64,000 nt of DNA. It comes from Marinobacter sp. 2_MG-2023 (GTDB lineage: Bacteria > Pseudomonadota > Gammaproteobacteria > Pseudomonadales > Oleiphilaceae). Below the pieces are notes generated by a model. That model worked only from the letters and a program-made list of their open reading frames with translations. It was not told the origin of the DNA and did no database searches. A program made the translations under genes and the position numbers. Below, piece after piece: positions 33,255 through 43,446 of this stretch; positions within the stretch are counted from its first letter, which is position 1; the number at the start of each line of letters is the position of its first letter. The stretch spans positions 87,655 to 151,654 of the forward strand of contig NZ_JAUOPH010000007.1 of NCBI RefSeq assembly GCF_030546935.1. Direction: 5' to 3'.

Positions 33255-34847
33255 ATGCCATCGCAACCCGATAAATCACCGGCGCAGCCGCCGGAGAAAC
33301 AGTCACCGGTCAAAGCCCCGGGCCTGCTCAGGTCATCCGGTTTGGTCGGGGTGATGACCATGTTATCCCGGGTGCTGGGTCTGGTACGGGATATGGTGAT
33401 TGCGCGCTATTTTGGCGCCGGGGCCGGAGCTGATGCCTTCTTTGTTGCCTTCAAAATCCCCAACTTTTTACGCCGGCTTTTTGCAGAAGGTGCGTTTTCT
33501 CAGGCGTTCGTACCTGTGTTGTCATCCTATCGAGAGAATCGCCCGGCCTCTGACGTGAAGCGTTTGGTCGATGCGGTTGCCGGCTCTCTAGGCCTTGTTC
33601 TGCTGGGTATAACCCTGGTTGCGATGCTCGGTGCGCCGCTTTTGACCGCCGTCTTTGCTCCAGGCTTCCTGGATGATGACGTCAAATTTGCGCTGACGAG
33701 CGATATGTTGCGCATCACCTTTCCTTATTTATTGATGATTTCCCTTACAGCATTTGCTGGCGGCATTCTCAATAGCTACGACCGTTTCGCAGTGCCCGCA
33801 TTTACGCCGGTTTTACTCAATCTAGCCATGATCGGTGCTGCTGTGTATCTCACGCCGTTGATGAGCGAGCCGGTCATGGCTCTGGCTTGGGGTGTGTTCA
33901 TTGCTGGTGCGCTTCAGTTGTTTTTCCAGTTGCCTTTCCTGATGCGACTGGGGCTTATGCCGCGACCTCGTGTTGACTATCGGCACGAAGGCGTCAGTCG
34001 CATTCTCAAACTAATGGTGCCGGCGCTTTTCGGTGTCTCCGTCAGCCAGATCAATCTCCTGCTGGACACGGTTTTGGCGTCTTTTCTGCAAACGGGAAGT
34101 GTATCCTGGCTGTATTATTCCGACCGGCTTTCCGAGTTGCCCCTGGGTGTCTTCGGAATTGCCATTGCGACTGTCATTCTACCCAGCTTGTCACGTAAAC
34201 ATGCCGCAGCCTCTGCAGACCAGTTTGCCGCCACGCTGGATTGGGCTGTTCGCGCCGTATTGATCATCGGCGTTCCCTCTGCGCTGGCTCTGGGGTTGCT
34301 TGCAGAGCCGTTAATTGCAACCCTGTTTCATTATGGCGAGGTTACGGACAGAGATGTCGCCATGTCGGCTCAGAGCCTGCGGGCCTATTCTTCGGGCTTG
34401 CTCGCCTTCATGGTTATCAAGGTTTTGGCGCCGGGTTTTTTTGCGCGGCAGGACACCAGTACGCCCGTGAAAATTGGCATCATCGCCATGGTGGCCAATA
34501 TGGTTTTCAATCTGGCACTCATCGTGCCTTTGGCCCATGCTGGCCTGGCGCTGGCGACGTCGCTGTCAGCCTGGCTTAATGCGGTTCTGCTCTGGCGCGG
34601 GCTGAGGCGGCAGGGAGCCTGGCAAAGCCAGCCCGGCTGGGGAAAATATCTTGTACAGATCGGTCTCGCGAATGCTGCCATGGTTGCCGTCATCCTCTGG
34701 CTGAACATGCCGGTCATGCGCTGGCTGTCGGCAGACGGAATTCAGCGTTCGCTCCATATGGGAATGATGGTCGTGGCTGCCAGTGGTACCTACTTCCTCG
34801 TTCTTGCGTTGGCAGGGGTGCGGGTAAGACATTTTCGGCAGAGGTAA
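33255..34847 (+). CDS. murJ: Lipid II flippase MurJ
   Basis: Moves lipid II across the inner membrane for peptidoglycan synthesis (MOP superfamily). The N-terminus shows MTMLSRVLGLVRDMVIARYFGAG and FKIPNFLRRLFAEGAFSQAFVPV. About 14 hydrophobic segments are visible. ATG 33255 gives 530 residues with a 25-30 residue Pro-rich cytoplasmic lead; ATG 33357 would be a shorter alternative. It is divergent from rpsT and upstream of ribF, the usual order. Confidence 0.96.
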   Translation: MPSQPDKSPAQPPEKQSPVKAPGLLRSSGLVGVMTMLSRVLGLVRDMVIARYFGAGAGADAFFVAFKIPNFLRRLFAEGAFSQAFVPVLSSYRENRPASDVKRLVDAVAGSLGLVLLGITLVAMLGAPLLTAVFAPGFLDDDVKFALTSDMLRITFPYLLMISLTAFAGGILNSYDRFAVPAFTPVLLNLAMIGAAVYLTPLMSEPVMALAWGVFIAGALQLFFQLPFLMRLGLMPRPRVDYRHEGVSRILKLMVPALFGVSVSQINLLLDTVLASFLQTGSVSWLYYSDRLSELPLGVFGIAIATVILPSLSRKHAAASADQFAATLDWAVRAVLIIGVPSALALGLLAEPLIATLFHYGEVTDRDVAMSAQSLRAYSSGLLAFMVIKVLAPGFFARQDTSTPVKIGIIAMVANMVFNLALIVPLAHAGLALATSLSAWLNAVLLWRGLRRQGAWQSQPGWGKYLVQIGLANAAMVAVILWLNMPVMRWLSADGIQRSLHMGMMVVAASGTYFLVLALAGVRVRHFRQR

Positions 34848-34929
34848 GGTATAATCGCGCGTTTTCTCACCAGCGCCTTGCACACAGACAAGCGCTGAAA
34901 GCCAACTGGCAAATGAAGGTTCGCATTGC

Positions 34930-35907
34930 ATGCGTCTGATCCGGGGTCTGACCAACCTGAAAATACTCTCCAGGCAGGTGGATTCACCGCTGGCAGAAGG
35001 CTGCGTCGCTACAATTGGTAACTTCGATGGCGTCCATCTGGGCCATCAAACCATTATTGACCAGGTCAAAAATAAGGCGCGGGTGCTGGATTTGCCCTCG
35101 GTTGTGATCATTTTCGAGCCTCAGCCCAGGGAGTTCTTTCAGGGGCTTGAGGCGCCGCCAAGGTTGATGGGGTTTCGACATAAGCTGGGAGCCCTGTTGG
35201 CGGCGGGCATTGATATCGTGCTGTGCCTGAAGTTCGATGAAACTTTTCGCGGTTATTCCGGTATGGGCTTTATCGAGGATGTGCTCATCGAAGGGCTTGC
35301 GGTGCGCCATCTCGTTGTTGGCGATGATTTCCGCTTTGGGTGCGATCGTGCTGGAGATTTTCGGTTACTTGAGGCGGTGGGGGCAATTGTCGGTTTTTCT
35401 GTGGAAAATACCCACACAGTATCCGTTGCTGATGAGCGTGTAAGCAGTACCCGTATCCGAAACCTGCTTCTGGAAAGCCAGCTGGAAAAGGCCGAGGCCC
35501 TGCTTGGACATCCTTATCACATAGTCGGACGAGTCGTTTATGGCAGACAGTTGGGGCGCAGTATCGGATCGCCTACTGCCAATATCCTGTTGCGCCAGAT
35601 GCCGCCATTGCGTGGCGTTTATGTGGTCGGCGCAAGACTTGAGAGCGGTGAGACGCAGGACGGTGTTGCAAATATCGGCTTGCGCCCGACAGTGGATGGT
35701 AAACAGCCGGCATTGGAAGTGCACCTCTTTGACTTTACTGGCACACTTTACGGCCAGCATATTGACGTTGTTTTCCGCCACAAGCTGCGGGATGAAGAAA
35801 AGTTCGACTCCATCGATGCGCTGAAAGCGCAGATAGCCAGGGACTTCGACTCTGCCAGAGTATGGTTGACCGAACATCCCGGGCAGAACATCACTGACTC
35901 AAACTGA
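34930..35907 (+). CDS. ribF: Bifunctional riboflavin kinase/FAD synthetase
   Basis: Converts riboflavin to FMN and FMN to FAD. The N-terminal nucleotidyltransferase has [11 protein letters not shown], and the GDDFRFG and SSTRIR segments. The C-terminal kinase has [20 protein letters not shown] and the NIGLRPTV motif. The length of 325 is slightly above E. coli. It uses the product of the riboflavin operon at 18.6-21.4 kb. It is 23 bp before ileS. Confidence 0.97.
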   Translation: MRLIRGLTNLKILSRQVDSPLAEGCVATIGNFDGVHLGHQTIIDQVKNKARVLDLPSVVIIFEPQPREFFQGLEAPPRLMGFRHKLGALLAAGIDIVLCLKFDETFRGYSGMGFIEDVLIEGLAVRHLVVGDDFRFGCDRAGDFRLLEAVGAIVGFSVENTHTVSVADERVSSTRIRNLLLESQLEKAEALLGHPYHIVGRVVYGRQLGRSIGSPTANILLRQMPPLRGVYVVGARLESGETQDGVANIGLRPTVDGKQPALEVHLFDFTGTLYGQHIDVVFRHKLRDEEKFDSIDALKAQIARDFDSARVWLTEHPGQNITDSN

Positions 35908-35930
35908 CCAAAAGAGTACGCACACAAACC

Positions 35931-38750
35931 ATGAGCGACTATAAGCACACTCTGAATCTGCCGGAAACTGCGTTTCCTATGCGCGGCAACCTGGCCAAGC
36001 GCGAGCCCGAGATGCTCAAGCGCTGGCAGGATCTGGACGTCTACGCCAATCTGCGCCAGCAGCGCGAAGGGCGTGAAAAGTTCATCCTTCACGATGGCCC
36101 TCCCTACGCCAACGGCAGTATTCACATTGGTCACGCGGTTAACAAGATCCTGAAAGATATGATCGTGAAATCCCGTGGCTTTATGGGCTTCGATGCGCCC
36201 TACGTGCCGGGTTGGGATTGCCATGGTTTGCCTATTGAACACAAGGTCGAACAGGAAATCGGCAAGGCTGGAGTGAAGGTCGACTACAAGACCTTCCGTC
36301 AGGCGTGCCGCGATTACGCGACCAAACAGATCGCTGGCCAGAAAGCTGACTTTATACGCCTTGGAGTTATGGGTGAGTGGGATAAGCCCTACCTCACCAT
36401 GGATCCGAAAGTGGAAGCCGGCATTGTTCGTGCTCTGGGCAAGATCGTCGCCAAGGGCCATCTGGTTCGTGGTTTCAAACCGGTTTACTGGAGTGTGGTC
36501 GGTCAGTCCGCGCTTGCTGAGGCCGAAGTGGAATATCAGGACAAAACTTCAACGCAGATCGATGTCCGCTTCACTGCTGTTGATCAGGCCAAAGCCTTGT
36601 CGCTGTTTGGTACCGACAAAGGCGAAGGTGAGGTGTCCATCGTTATCTGGACCACTACACCTTGGACCATTCCAGCCAACCAGGCTGTGTCGTTGAACGC
36701 TGACCTGGAATATTCGCTGGTGCAGGTTGACGCGGGCAATGGTCCCGAGCGCATGATTCTCGCCGCCGCCATGGTTGATGGTGTGATGGCGCGCTGGGAG
36801 ATTGCGGATTTTGAAGTGCTGGCCACCTGTTTGGGCGCAGACCTTGAAAATCTATCCCTGCAACATCCGATCTACGATAAGCAGGTACCTGCAATTCTGG
36901 GTGACCATGTTTCTATCGATGCGGGTACCGGTGCAGTACATACGGCACCGGATCACGGTATGGAAGACTTTGTCGTGGGTAAATCCTACGACATTGGTAC
37001 GCTAAACATGGTGCAGGCTGACGGCACGTACACCAGTGCTGCCGGTGAGTTTGCGGGCATCCATGTTTATAAAGCGGACGATCCGGTCTGTGAGGCACTG
37101 GCTCGCGAAGGCAAGCTCGTGCGCAAGGAAAAGTTCCGCCACAGCTTCCCCCATTGCTGGCGCACTAAAACGCCGCTGATCTACCGCGCAACGCCGCAGT
37201 GGTTCATCAGTATGGATAAAGAGAATCTCCGCGCAAACGCACTTGAAGCCATCAAGGGCGTGCGCTGGGTGCCTGCCTGGGGGCAGAATCGTATTGAGGC
37301 GATGTTCCAGCAGTCCCCGGATTGGTGTATCTCACGCCAGCGCACCTGGGGCGTGCCGATTACGCTGTTTATCCACAAAGAAACTCAGGAATTGCACCCG
37401 GATACCCAGAGTCTGATTGAGAAAGTGGCTCAGGCTATCGAAACCGGCGGCATTGATGCTTGGTATGAAATAGATGCCAGCGAACTGCTGGGTGACGATG
37501 CCGATCACTACGAAAAGGTTCTGGATACGCTGGATGTGTGGTTCGATTCCGGGGTGACCCACGAATCTGTTCTGCGGGTGCGCCCGGAACTGGGTCAGTT
37601 CCCTGCTGATATGTACCTCGAGGGCTCTGACCAACACCGTGGCTGGTTCCAGTCTTCTCTGAAAACCTCCATTGCCATGAACGGAGTTGCGCCATACCGG
37701 CAGGTGCTTACTCACGGTTTTACCGTGGACGGCAAAGGCCTGAAGATGTCCAAATCCCTGGGCAACGTGATCGCGCCTCAGGAAGTCATGAATGAGCTGG
37801 GTGCCGATATTCTCCGCCTGTGGGTTTCTGCTACTGATTACAGCGGCGAGATGACAGTTTCCAAAGATATCCTGCGGCAAACTGCCGACGGATATCGGCG
37901 TATCCGTAATACCTCACGCTTCCTGCTGAGCAATCTCACAGGTTTTGATCCGAAGCAGCACATGGTTGCTCCGGAAAATATGATTGCCCTGGATCGCTGG
38001 ATGGTGGATCGCGCTCTCCAGTTGCAGAACGAACTGCATGAGGACTACCAGAACTACGCATTCCTGCGCATCTATCAGAAAGTGTACAGCTTCTGTGAAG
38101 CGACCTTGGGAGGCTTTTACCTCGACATCATCAAGGACCGCCAGTACACCACTCAGGCCGACAGCCTGGCGCGACGCTCGTGCCAGACGGCGCTATATCA
38201 CGTGGCCGAAGCCCTGGTGCGCTGGATTGCTCCAATTCTGAGTTTCACGGCTGATGAGATCTGGCAGCACCTGCCGGGTGAGCGCGGCGATACCGTGTTC
38301 TACGAAACCTGGTATGAGGGCCTTACAGCGCTTCCTGACGATGTCGAACTTGGCAGGGATTACTGGCGCCGGATATACGGTGTAAAAGAAGCGGTGAATA
38401 AATGCATGGAAGAAGCCCGTGCCCGTGGTGAAATCAAAGGGTCACTGAGTGCTGAGGTTACGCTTTATTGCGAAGGTGAACTGGCGGCTGATCTGGAGTT
38501 TCTCGGGGAAGAGCTTCGCTTTGTCCTGATTACCTCCGAAGCAATCGTGAGGCCGGTATCGGAAGCAGGCGGGGCAGAGACGACCAGCTATGAGGGGTTG
38601 CTGGTGAAAGTGACTCCGGCGACTTACGCCAAGTGCGAACGTTGCTGGCATCACCGGGAAGATGTGGGAACGAATACTGCCCACGAAGACCTGTGTGGCC
38701 GCTGTATTACGAATGTTGAAGGGCCGGGTGAAACCCGCTCGTTTGCCTGA
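35931..38750 (+). CDS. ileS: Isoleucyl-tRNA synthetase
   Basis: Class I aminoacyl-tRNA synthetase with editing (CP1) domain. The HIGH motif is at residues 65-68 and KMSKS at about 605-609. The C-terminal zinc finger contains CERCWHH and LCGRC. The 939-residue length is typical of the bacterial type, which is sensitive to pseudomonic acid. The stop overlaps the start of lspA by one base. Confidence 0.98.
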   Translation: MSDYKHTLNLPETAFPMRGNLAKREPEMLKRWQDLDVYANLRQQREGREKFILHDGPPYANGSIHIGHAVNKILKDMIVKSRGFMGFDAPYVPGWDCHGLPIEHKVEQEIGKAGVKVDYKTFRQACRDYATKQIAGQKADFIRLGVMGEWDKPYLTMDPKVEAGIVRALGKIVAKGHLVRGFKPVYWSVVGQSALAEAEVEYQDKTSTQIDVRFTAVDQAKALSLFGTDKGEGEVSIVIWTTTPWTIPANQAVSLNADLEYSLVQVDAGNGPERMILAAAMVDGVMARWEIADFEVLATCLGADLENLSLQHPIYDKQVPAILGDHVSIDAGTGAVHTAPDHGMEDFVVGKSYDIGTLNMVQADGTYTSAAGEFAGIHVYKADDPVCEALAREGKLVRKEKFRHSFPHCWRTKTPLIYRATPQWFISMDKENLRANALEAIKGVRWVPAWGQNRIEAMFQQSPDWCISRQRTWGVPITLFIHKETQELHPDTQSLIEKVAQAIETGGIDAWYEIDASELLGDDADHYEKVLDTLDVWFDSGVTHESVLRVRPELGQFPADMYLEGSDQHRGWFQSSLKTSIAMNGVAPYRQVLTHGFTVDGKGLKMSKSLGNVIAPQEVMNELGADILRLWVSATDYSGEMTVSKDILRQTADGYRRIRNTSRFLLSNLTGFDPKQHMVAPENMIALDRWMVDRALQLQNELHEDYQNYAFLRIYQKVYSFCEATLGGFYLDIIKDRQYTTQADSLARRSCQTALYHVAEALVRWIAPILSFTADEIWQHLPGERGDTVFYETWYEGLTALPDDVELGRDYWRRIYGVKEAVNKCMEEARARGEIKGSLSAEVTLYCEGELAADLEFLGEELRFVLITSEAIVRPVSEAGGAETTSYEGLLVKVTPATYAKCERCWHHREDVGTNTAHEDLCGRCITNVEGPGETRSFA

Positions 38751-39274
38751 TGGAATTGGCAATGGATGAGCAGGTAACGGGAAGCAAATTGAAGTGGCTC
38801 TGGCTGGCGGTTCTGGTGATTGCTCTTGATCTCGGCACCAAAGCCATGGCCACAGCCATGCTCACCTACGGCAATCCGGTGCCGGTGATTCCCATGTTCA
38901 ACCTGACGCTCCTGCACAACACCGGCGCAGCGTTCAGTTTCCTGGCGGGAGCGGCCGGCTGGCAGCGTTGGTTCTTTGTAACGCTGGCGCTCGTGGTCAG
39001 CGTGGTACTGATCGGCTGGCTGAGAAATCTTCAGCGTCATGAGACCTGGTCGGCCATTGCTATCGTACTGATCCTCGGTGGGGCGCTCGGTAATGTATAC
39101 GACCGGGTTGTGCACGGTTATGTTGTCGACTTCCTGCATTTCTACTGGCAGGACTGGCACTTTCCCGCATTCAATCTGGCTGATACCGCGATTACCATAG
39201 GTGCCGCCATGATGATCATTGATATGTTCCGCAAGCCTGCTGAATCCGGCACGCCTGAGAACGGGAGCGAATAA
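38750..39274 (+). CDS. lspA: Signal peptidase II (lipoprotein)
   Basis: Aspartyl protease in the inner membrane that cleaves prolipoproteins at the lipidated Cys, for example BamD and the DUF2057 protein in this window. The catalytic aspartates lie in NVYDRVVHGYVVDF and FNLADTAIT. Four membrane segments are visible. The ATG at 38750 overlaps the ileS stop; ATG 38762 is a possible alternative. 174 residues. Confidence 0.96.
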   Translation: MELAMDEQVTGSKLKWLWLAVLVIALDLGTKAMATAMLTYGNPVPVIPMFNLTLLHNTGAAFSFLAGAAGWQRWFFVTLALVVSVVLIGWLRNLQRHETWSAIAIVLILGGALGNVYDRVVHGYVVDFLHFYWQDWHFPAFNLADTAITIGAAMMIIDMFRKPAESGTPENGSE

Positions 39275-39279
39275 AGCCC

Positions 39280-39732
39280 ATGAAAGAATTGCCTGTAGAT
39301 AAGGGGACGCGCGTAACCCTGCACTTTGCGCTGAAGTTCGATAGCGGTGAAGTTATCGATTCTACCTTCGATAAAGATCCTGCAACGCTGGAAATCGGTG
39401 ACGAAAGCCTGCCGGAAAACTTTGAGTCCTACCTGATGGGCATGAGGGCCGGCGACAAGGCCAGTCACCAGGTGCCACCGGAGAAGGCTTTTGGTCAGCG
39501 AAACCCCAATAATGTACAGACCTTCAAGCGGCACGAATTCAGTGCGGATATGGTGCTGGATCCCGGCGTTATGATTTCCTTTGCCGATGCGCGCCAGCAA
39601 GAGTTGCCCGGGGTGGTCAGCCGGGTAGAAGGCGATGAAGTGGAAGTGGACTTCAATCACCCGTTGTCCGGGCGTACACTGACTTTTGATATCGAAGTTA
39701 TTGACGTAGAACCGGCAGGGCAGACGCACTGA
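39280..39732 (+). CDS. fkpB: FKBP-type peptidyl-prolyl isomerase (SlpA/FkpB)
   Basis: Cytoplasmic prolyl isomerase and chaperone of the SlyD-like class. Domain order is FKBP ([17 protein letters not shown]), then the insert-in-flap domain ([14 protein letters not shown]) and FKBP completion ([17 protein letters not shown]). There is no His-rich metal tail, which separates it from SlyD. It lies between lspA and ispH, the conserved position. 150 residues. Confidence 0.94.
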   Translation: MKELPVDKGTRVTLHFALKFDSGEVIDSTFDKDPATLEIGDESLPENFESYLMGMRAGDKASHQVPPEKAFGQRNPNNVQTFKRHEFSADMVLDPGVMISFADARQQELPGVVSRVEGDEVEVDFNHPLSGRTLTFDIEVIDVEPAGQTH

Positions 39733-39734
39733 TT

Positions 39735-40688
39735 ATGCAAATAAGACTGGCAAACCCCCGTGGCTTTTGTGCAGGTGTGGATCGCGCCATCGAGATCGTA
39801 AATCGCGCTCTGGATGTGTTTGGCGCGCCCATTTACGTTCGTCACGAGGTTGTGCATAACAAATTCGTGGTCAACAACCTCCGCAACCGCGGGGCAATCT
39901 TTGTAGATGAGTTGGATGAAGTGCCAGACGACAAACTGGTTATCTTCAGCGCGCACGGAGTATCCCAGGCAGTGCAGAGTGAGGCTGCCCGCCGTGGCCT
40001 GAAGGTATTCGATGCCACTTGCCCGCTGGTTACCAAGGTGCACCTGGAAGTCATGCGCTATAGCCGGGATGGCCGTGAATGCGTGCTGATTGGGCACCAG
40101 GGCCATCCGGAAGTGGAAGGTACTATGGGGCAGTACGACCACAGTAACGGTGGTAATATTTATCTGGTCGAGAACGAAGATGACGTGTCGCGTCTGGAGG
40201 TAAGCGACCCGGCACATGTTTCCTATGTTACCCAGACCACGCTTTCCATGGACGACACCGCCCGGGTTATTGACGCACTGCGCGAAAGGTTCCCGGACAT
40301 TGAGGGCCCACGTAAAGACGATATCTGCTACGCCACCCAGAACCGGCAGGATGCAGTAAAGCAGCTTGCCGGTGACTGTGACTTGATGCTGGTTGTGGGC
40401 TCACCCAACAGCTCCAATTCCAACCGCCTGCGTGAACTGGCGGAGCGCATGGGTACGCCGGCTTACTTGATTGATGAAGCATCGCAGATTGATCCGCAGT
40501 GGCTGGAAGGCAAAGAATCAGTCGGCGTTACCGCGGGTGCCTCGGCGCCAGAAGTGCTGGTTAACGATGTGATTGCCCGCCTGCAGGACCTTGGGGGCAG
40601 TGTGCCCGAAGAGATTGCCGGGCGTGAGGAGAATATTGTTTTTTCTATGCCTAAGGAATTGCGGATTGATGCCGTCAATGTTTCCTAA
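39735..40688 (+). CDS. ispH: 4-Hydroxy-3-methylbut-2-enyl diphosphate reductase
   Basis: Last enzyme of the MEP isoprenoid pathway; it makes IPP and DMAPP with a 4Fe-4S cluster. The three cluster cysteines are Cys12 (GFCAGV), Cys96 (ATCPLV) and Cys198 (CYATQN). [14 protein letters not shown] and SNSNRL are further active-site segments. The length of 317 is normal. It ends the murJ-to-ispH block. It reads in the same direction as the pilin operon that follows. Confidence 0.98.
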   Translation: MQIRLANPRGFCAGVDRAIEIVNRALDVFGAPIYVRHEVVHNKFVVNNLRNRGAIFVDELDEVPDDKLVIFSAHGVSQAVQSEAARRGLKVFDATCPLVTKVHLEVMRYSRDGRECVLIGHQGHPEVEGTMGQYDHSNGGNIYLVENEDDVSRLEVSDPAHVSYVTQTTLSMDDTARVIDALRERFPDIEGPRKDDICYATQNRQDAVKQLAGDCDLMLVVGSPNSSNSNRLRELAERMGTPAYLIDEASQIDPQWLEGKESVGVTAGASAPEVLVNDVIARLQDLGGSVPEEIAGREENIVFSMPKELRIDAVNVS

Positions 40689-40774
40689 CGATGCTTTCTT
40701 AGAAGCATTGCAATAAATGCGAGGCTAGGATTACAGAAAAATTGTGATGCAAGCCTCGTTTTGAGCGCCCTTCT

Positions 40775-40805
40775 ACCGTTTATCCCCCCTGAGTGTCCGC
40801 TTATC
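40775..40805 (+). promoter_or_regulatory. Two AlgR-like sites upstream of fimU
   Basis: ACCGTTTATC (40775-40784) matches eight of ten bases of the AlgR core ACCGTTCGTC known from Pseudomonas. A weaker copy, CCGCTTATC, lies at 40797-40805, two helical turns away. AlgR controls this operon in P. aeruginosa. The assignment is tentative. Confidence 0.3.
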
Positions 40806-40871
40806 ACGCCGCACTAGCTTGATTGTGCCGGCCTGTTTATCCTCTGACTAAAAGAACAGGATGATGAGTCT

Positions 40872-41327
40872 ATGTCTGTCAAGTTCAGAAATGGTTTTAC
40901 TCTGATAGAGCTCCTCGTACTTATGGCGGTATTGGGAGTTGTCGCAGCTATTGCGGTGCCGAATTTCTCTCGGCTTATCGAAAGTAACCAGCTCACGACA
41001 ACCACCAACGACTTGGTGGGCGCGCTGAACACCGCGCGTGCCGAGGCAGTTCGATTAGGTGGGCCGGTGTCTTTGGTGCCTAATCCGACTTTCACCGAAA
41101 GCTATCAGGTCACTGATGGTGGGTCAGTGATCAGTGAATTTCAGGGTGCATCAGGCCAGTTCACGATTGCTCTGACGAACGGGGGTAATCCAAGATTCGG
41201 TGCAACTGGTTTACTGCTGAGTGGTGGTTCGGAATTCAGTGTATGCAGGGCATCTGGTGAAGATGGGACCAGAGTAAGAATAACTGCCGGTGGCCAGATC
41301 AGATCGGCGCGGATCACTTGTCCATAA
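40872..41327 (+). CDS. fimU: Minor pilin FimU (GspH/FimT-type)
   Basis: Type IV minor pilin of 151 residues, part of the pilus-priming and tip complex. Prepilin peptidase should cut at NG/FTLIELLV, and Glu5 of the mature protein is present. The hydrophobic alpha1 helix follows (LMAVLGVVAAIAV). Two cysteines near the C-terminus (VCRASGE and ITCP) may form a disulfide. I call it FimU rather than FimT because it heads the pilVWXY1Y2E operon. Confidence 0.88.
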   Translation: MSVKFRNGFTLIELLVLMAVLGVVAAIAVPNFSRLIESNQLTTTTNDLVGALNTARAEAVRLGGPVSLVPNPTFTESYQVTDGGSVISEFQGASGQFTIALTNGGNPRFGATGLLLSGGSEFSVCRASGEDGTRVRITAGGQIRSARITCP

Positions 41328-41340
41328 TGAGGTTGTCACG

Positions 41341-41751
41341 ATGATAAAACCCCTTTTGTCAGGAAAGCCTCAGCGTGGATTCACCATGATAGAGGTTCTG
41401 ATTTCGATTTTGGTGCTCGCAATAGGCCTCCTGGGTGTGGCTGGTGTCCAGTTGGTGTCCATGCAACAAACTGTCAACTCGACGCTGCGCTCTGAAGCCA
41501 CCATGTATGCTCAGACGGTTGCGGAACGATTGCGGTCGAATGGTGGTGCCACGCTTTCCACAGCCCAGATGGATAGCCTGAAAGCACAAATGCTGGCCGA
41601 TCTTGGGGCGGGAGCCGATCTTAAGGTGACCATGAACGGAACCGCAACTTCCGCTGAGGTGGAGGTGACCTGGGTAGAGCGAGATTCCTTGAATTCAGCT
41701 GCTGCTGATGGCTTGGTAACCCAAACTTTGACTGTGGATGCGAGATTGTAA
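41341..41751 (+). CDS. pilV: Minor pilin PilV
   Basis: Type IV minor pilin with short leader MIKPLLSGKPQRG/FTMIEVLIS and a hydrophobic helix (ILVLAIGLLGVAGVQLV). The 136-residue form from ATG 41341 is preferred over an extension that reads into fimU. It lies 13 bp after fimU and directly before pilW, as in Pseudomonas. Confidence 0.9.
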   Translation: MIKPLLSGKPQRGFTMIEVLISILVLAIGLLGVAGVQLVSMQQTVNSTLRSEATMYAQTVAERLRSNGGATLSTAQMDSLKAQMLADLGAGADLKVTMNGTATSAEVEVTWVERDSLNSAAADGLVTQTLTVDARL

Positions 41752-42861
41752 ATGAAGCGCCTCTTCCGGTTTTCAGTGAATCCGGCAACCCAAACTGGGT
41801 TGTCGCTAATTGAGTTAATGATCGCGTTGTTGCTTGGTACATTGCTGACGGTGGGGCTTGTTCAGGTTTTTACATCCAACAGCCAGTCGTTTCGCCATAA
41901 CGAGGCCGCAGCCAGATCTTTGGAGTCTGGGCGGATTTCAGTAGATATATTGTCCCGTGCCATTCGTAATGCAGGCTTTTTTGGTTGTTTCCCTGTAAAT
42001 GGCATAACCAATAGCCTGGACAGTACCGATGGCGAATACGATGAGGTTCGGCATGGTTTTGTTACCTTGGGCGTATCGGCCACAGAAACCGGTGGTTATA
42101 CCGAACGTCCGGGTGCGGCTACTGCAGGCACGGATTTTATTAATGTCACCGGGGTAAGGCGTCCTGGAGCAATTGTGAAATTGGGTGCTGATTTGACCGC
42201 TACCAATGACATCCAGCTTGAAGATAGCGATGAAGATGGTGCGGATGATCCTGGCAGTCTGGTCGTTAACGATCTGGCATACATCACTAATTGCGAGATG
42301 GGCGATATTTTCCAGATATCGGAACTTACCACCTCCGGTAACGACATCACACTGAAAGCTGATGACAGTGCAGGTGCCGATGGTAACCCGGGAAATGATC
42401 TGAGTGGGAATATTCCGCTCGCATGCACGTCAGTGGGATCATGCCTGAGCACTGTTTATGCGCAAGGCACGGAGATTTTTGAGCCTTACAGCGAAGCCTA
42501 TTTTATTGGCACAGCTGCGGACGGTGGCAGTTCCCTGTTCATGAGACAGGCTGACGGAACAGATATTGAACTGGTCGCTGGTGTTGAGGATATGAGCGTG
42601 CGGTTTGGCGAAGGCACGGTTGCGGCGGGTGTTCAGAACTGGCGCGAGGCTTCGGCGGTTACTAGCTGGGATGATGTGCTCGCGGTGGAGGTAAGCCTCC
42701 TGATAGCTTCACCGAGTGATAACGTTATGGACAGCACTCAAACCTATTGCTTCCCAGGGTGGGAGGACTGTGTCACCGATACGAGCAAGCTGACAACGGC
42801 GGGAGACGAGCGGATGTATAGGGTATACACATTTTCCAATACTCTCAGAAATCCGTTCTAG
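41752..42861 (+). CDS. pilW: Minor pilin PilW
   Basis: Minor pilin of 369 residues, larger than its neighbours, with prepilin site TG/LSLIELMIALLLG. An acidic insertion at residues 158-166 reads DSDEDGADD, a DxDxDGxxD calcium-loop pattern. PilW helps carry PilY1 on the pilus tip. It starts right at the end of pilV and ends 15 bp before pilX. Confidence 0.9.
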   Translation: MKRLFRFSVNPATQTGLSLIELMIALLLGTLLTVGLVQVFTSNSQSFRHNEAAARSLESGRISVDILSRAIRNAGFFGCFPVNGITNSLDSTDGEYDEVRHGFVTLGVSATETGGYTERPGAATAGTDFINVTGVRRPGAIVKLGADLTATNDIQLEDSDEDGADDPGSLVVNDLAYITNCEMGDIFQISELTTSGNDITLKADDSAGADGNPGNDLSGNIPLACTSVGSCLSTVYAQGTEIFEPYSEAYFIGTAADGGSSLFMRQADGTDIELVAGVEDMSVRFGEGTVAAGVQNWREASAVTSWDDVLAVEVSLLIASPSDNVMDSTQTYCFPGWEDCVTDTSKLTTAGDERMYRVYTFSNTLRNPF

Positions 42862-42876
42862 AAGGATGGTACAAAT

Positions 42877-43446
42877 ATGCAAATAGCGAACAAACAGAAG
42901 GGTGCAGCGCTGTTGTTGTCACTGGTGATATTGCTGGTGCTGACTTTACTGGCGGTTTCGGGAATGCAGGGCAGTATCATGCAGGAGCGTATGTCGACGG
43001 CTCAGCGAGACGGTATGTTGGCATTGGAGACTGCGGAAACGGCCATGCGTGAAGCCGAAGCAACACTCGACGGCCTCTCTGATCTGGACGATTTTGGCTC
43101 GGTAACTGGTTTTCATGATGGAACCGATCCCAACGGTCTGGCGCCGTCTCCGTTCGCGTCGGAGAGCTGGGAGCTGGATGGCTCCGGTGATCCCAAGGAG
43201 GCAATTAAGGGGACTGCGGTGGGCGGTGTTACCCCTCTATATATGTTTGAGTACAAGGGCAAGGTTGTCGTGGATGCTGAAGCTCAGCTGCCACGGGACT
43301 TCAGCCAGTATGGTTCGGAGGGCTCCGCTGAATTTGATTACGCACGTATCCTTGTAAGAACCGCCGGACCTTCGGGTACGAGCATGCGCTTACTTGAGGG
43401 TTTTTATGTATTTCTGCCCACTGGGCTGGGAGGAGGTAATCCATGA
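42877..43446 (+). CDS. pilX: Minor pilin PilX
   Basis: Minor pilin of 189 residues. The leader MQIANKQKG precedes AALLLSLVILLVLTLL, the PilX-type variant in which Phe1 of the mature helix is Ala. The body includes an ETAMREAEATLD helix. The stop overlaps the start of pilY1 by four bases (ATGA), so the two are coupled. Confidence 0.9.
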   Translation: MQIANKQKGAALLLSLVILLVLTLLAVSGMQGSIMQERMSTAQRDGMLALETAETAMREAEATLDGLSDLDDFGSVTGFHDGTDPNGLAPSPFASESWELDGSGDPKEAIKGTAVGGVTPLYMFEYKGKVVVDAEAQLPRDFSQYGSEGSAEFDYARILVRTAGPSGTSMRLLEGFYVFLPTGLGGGNP

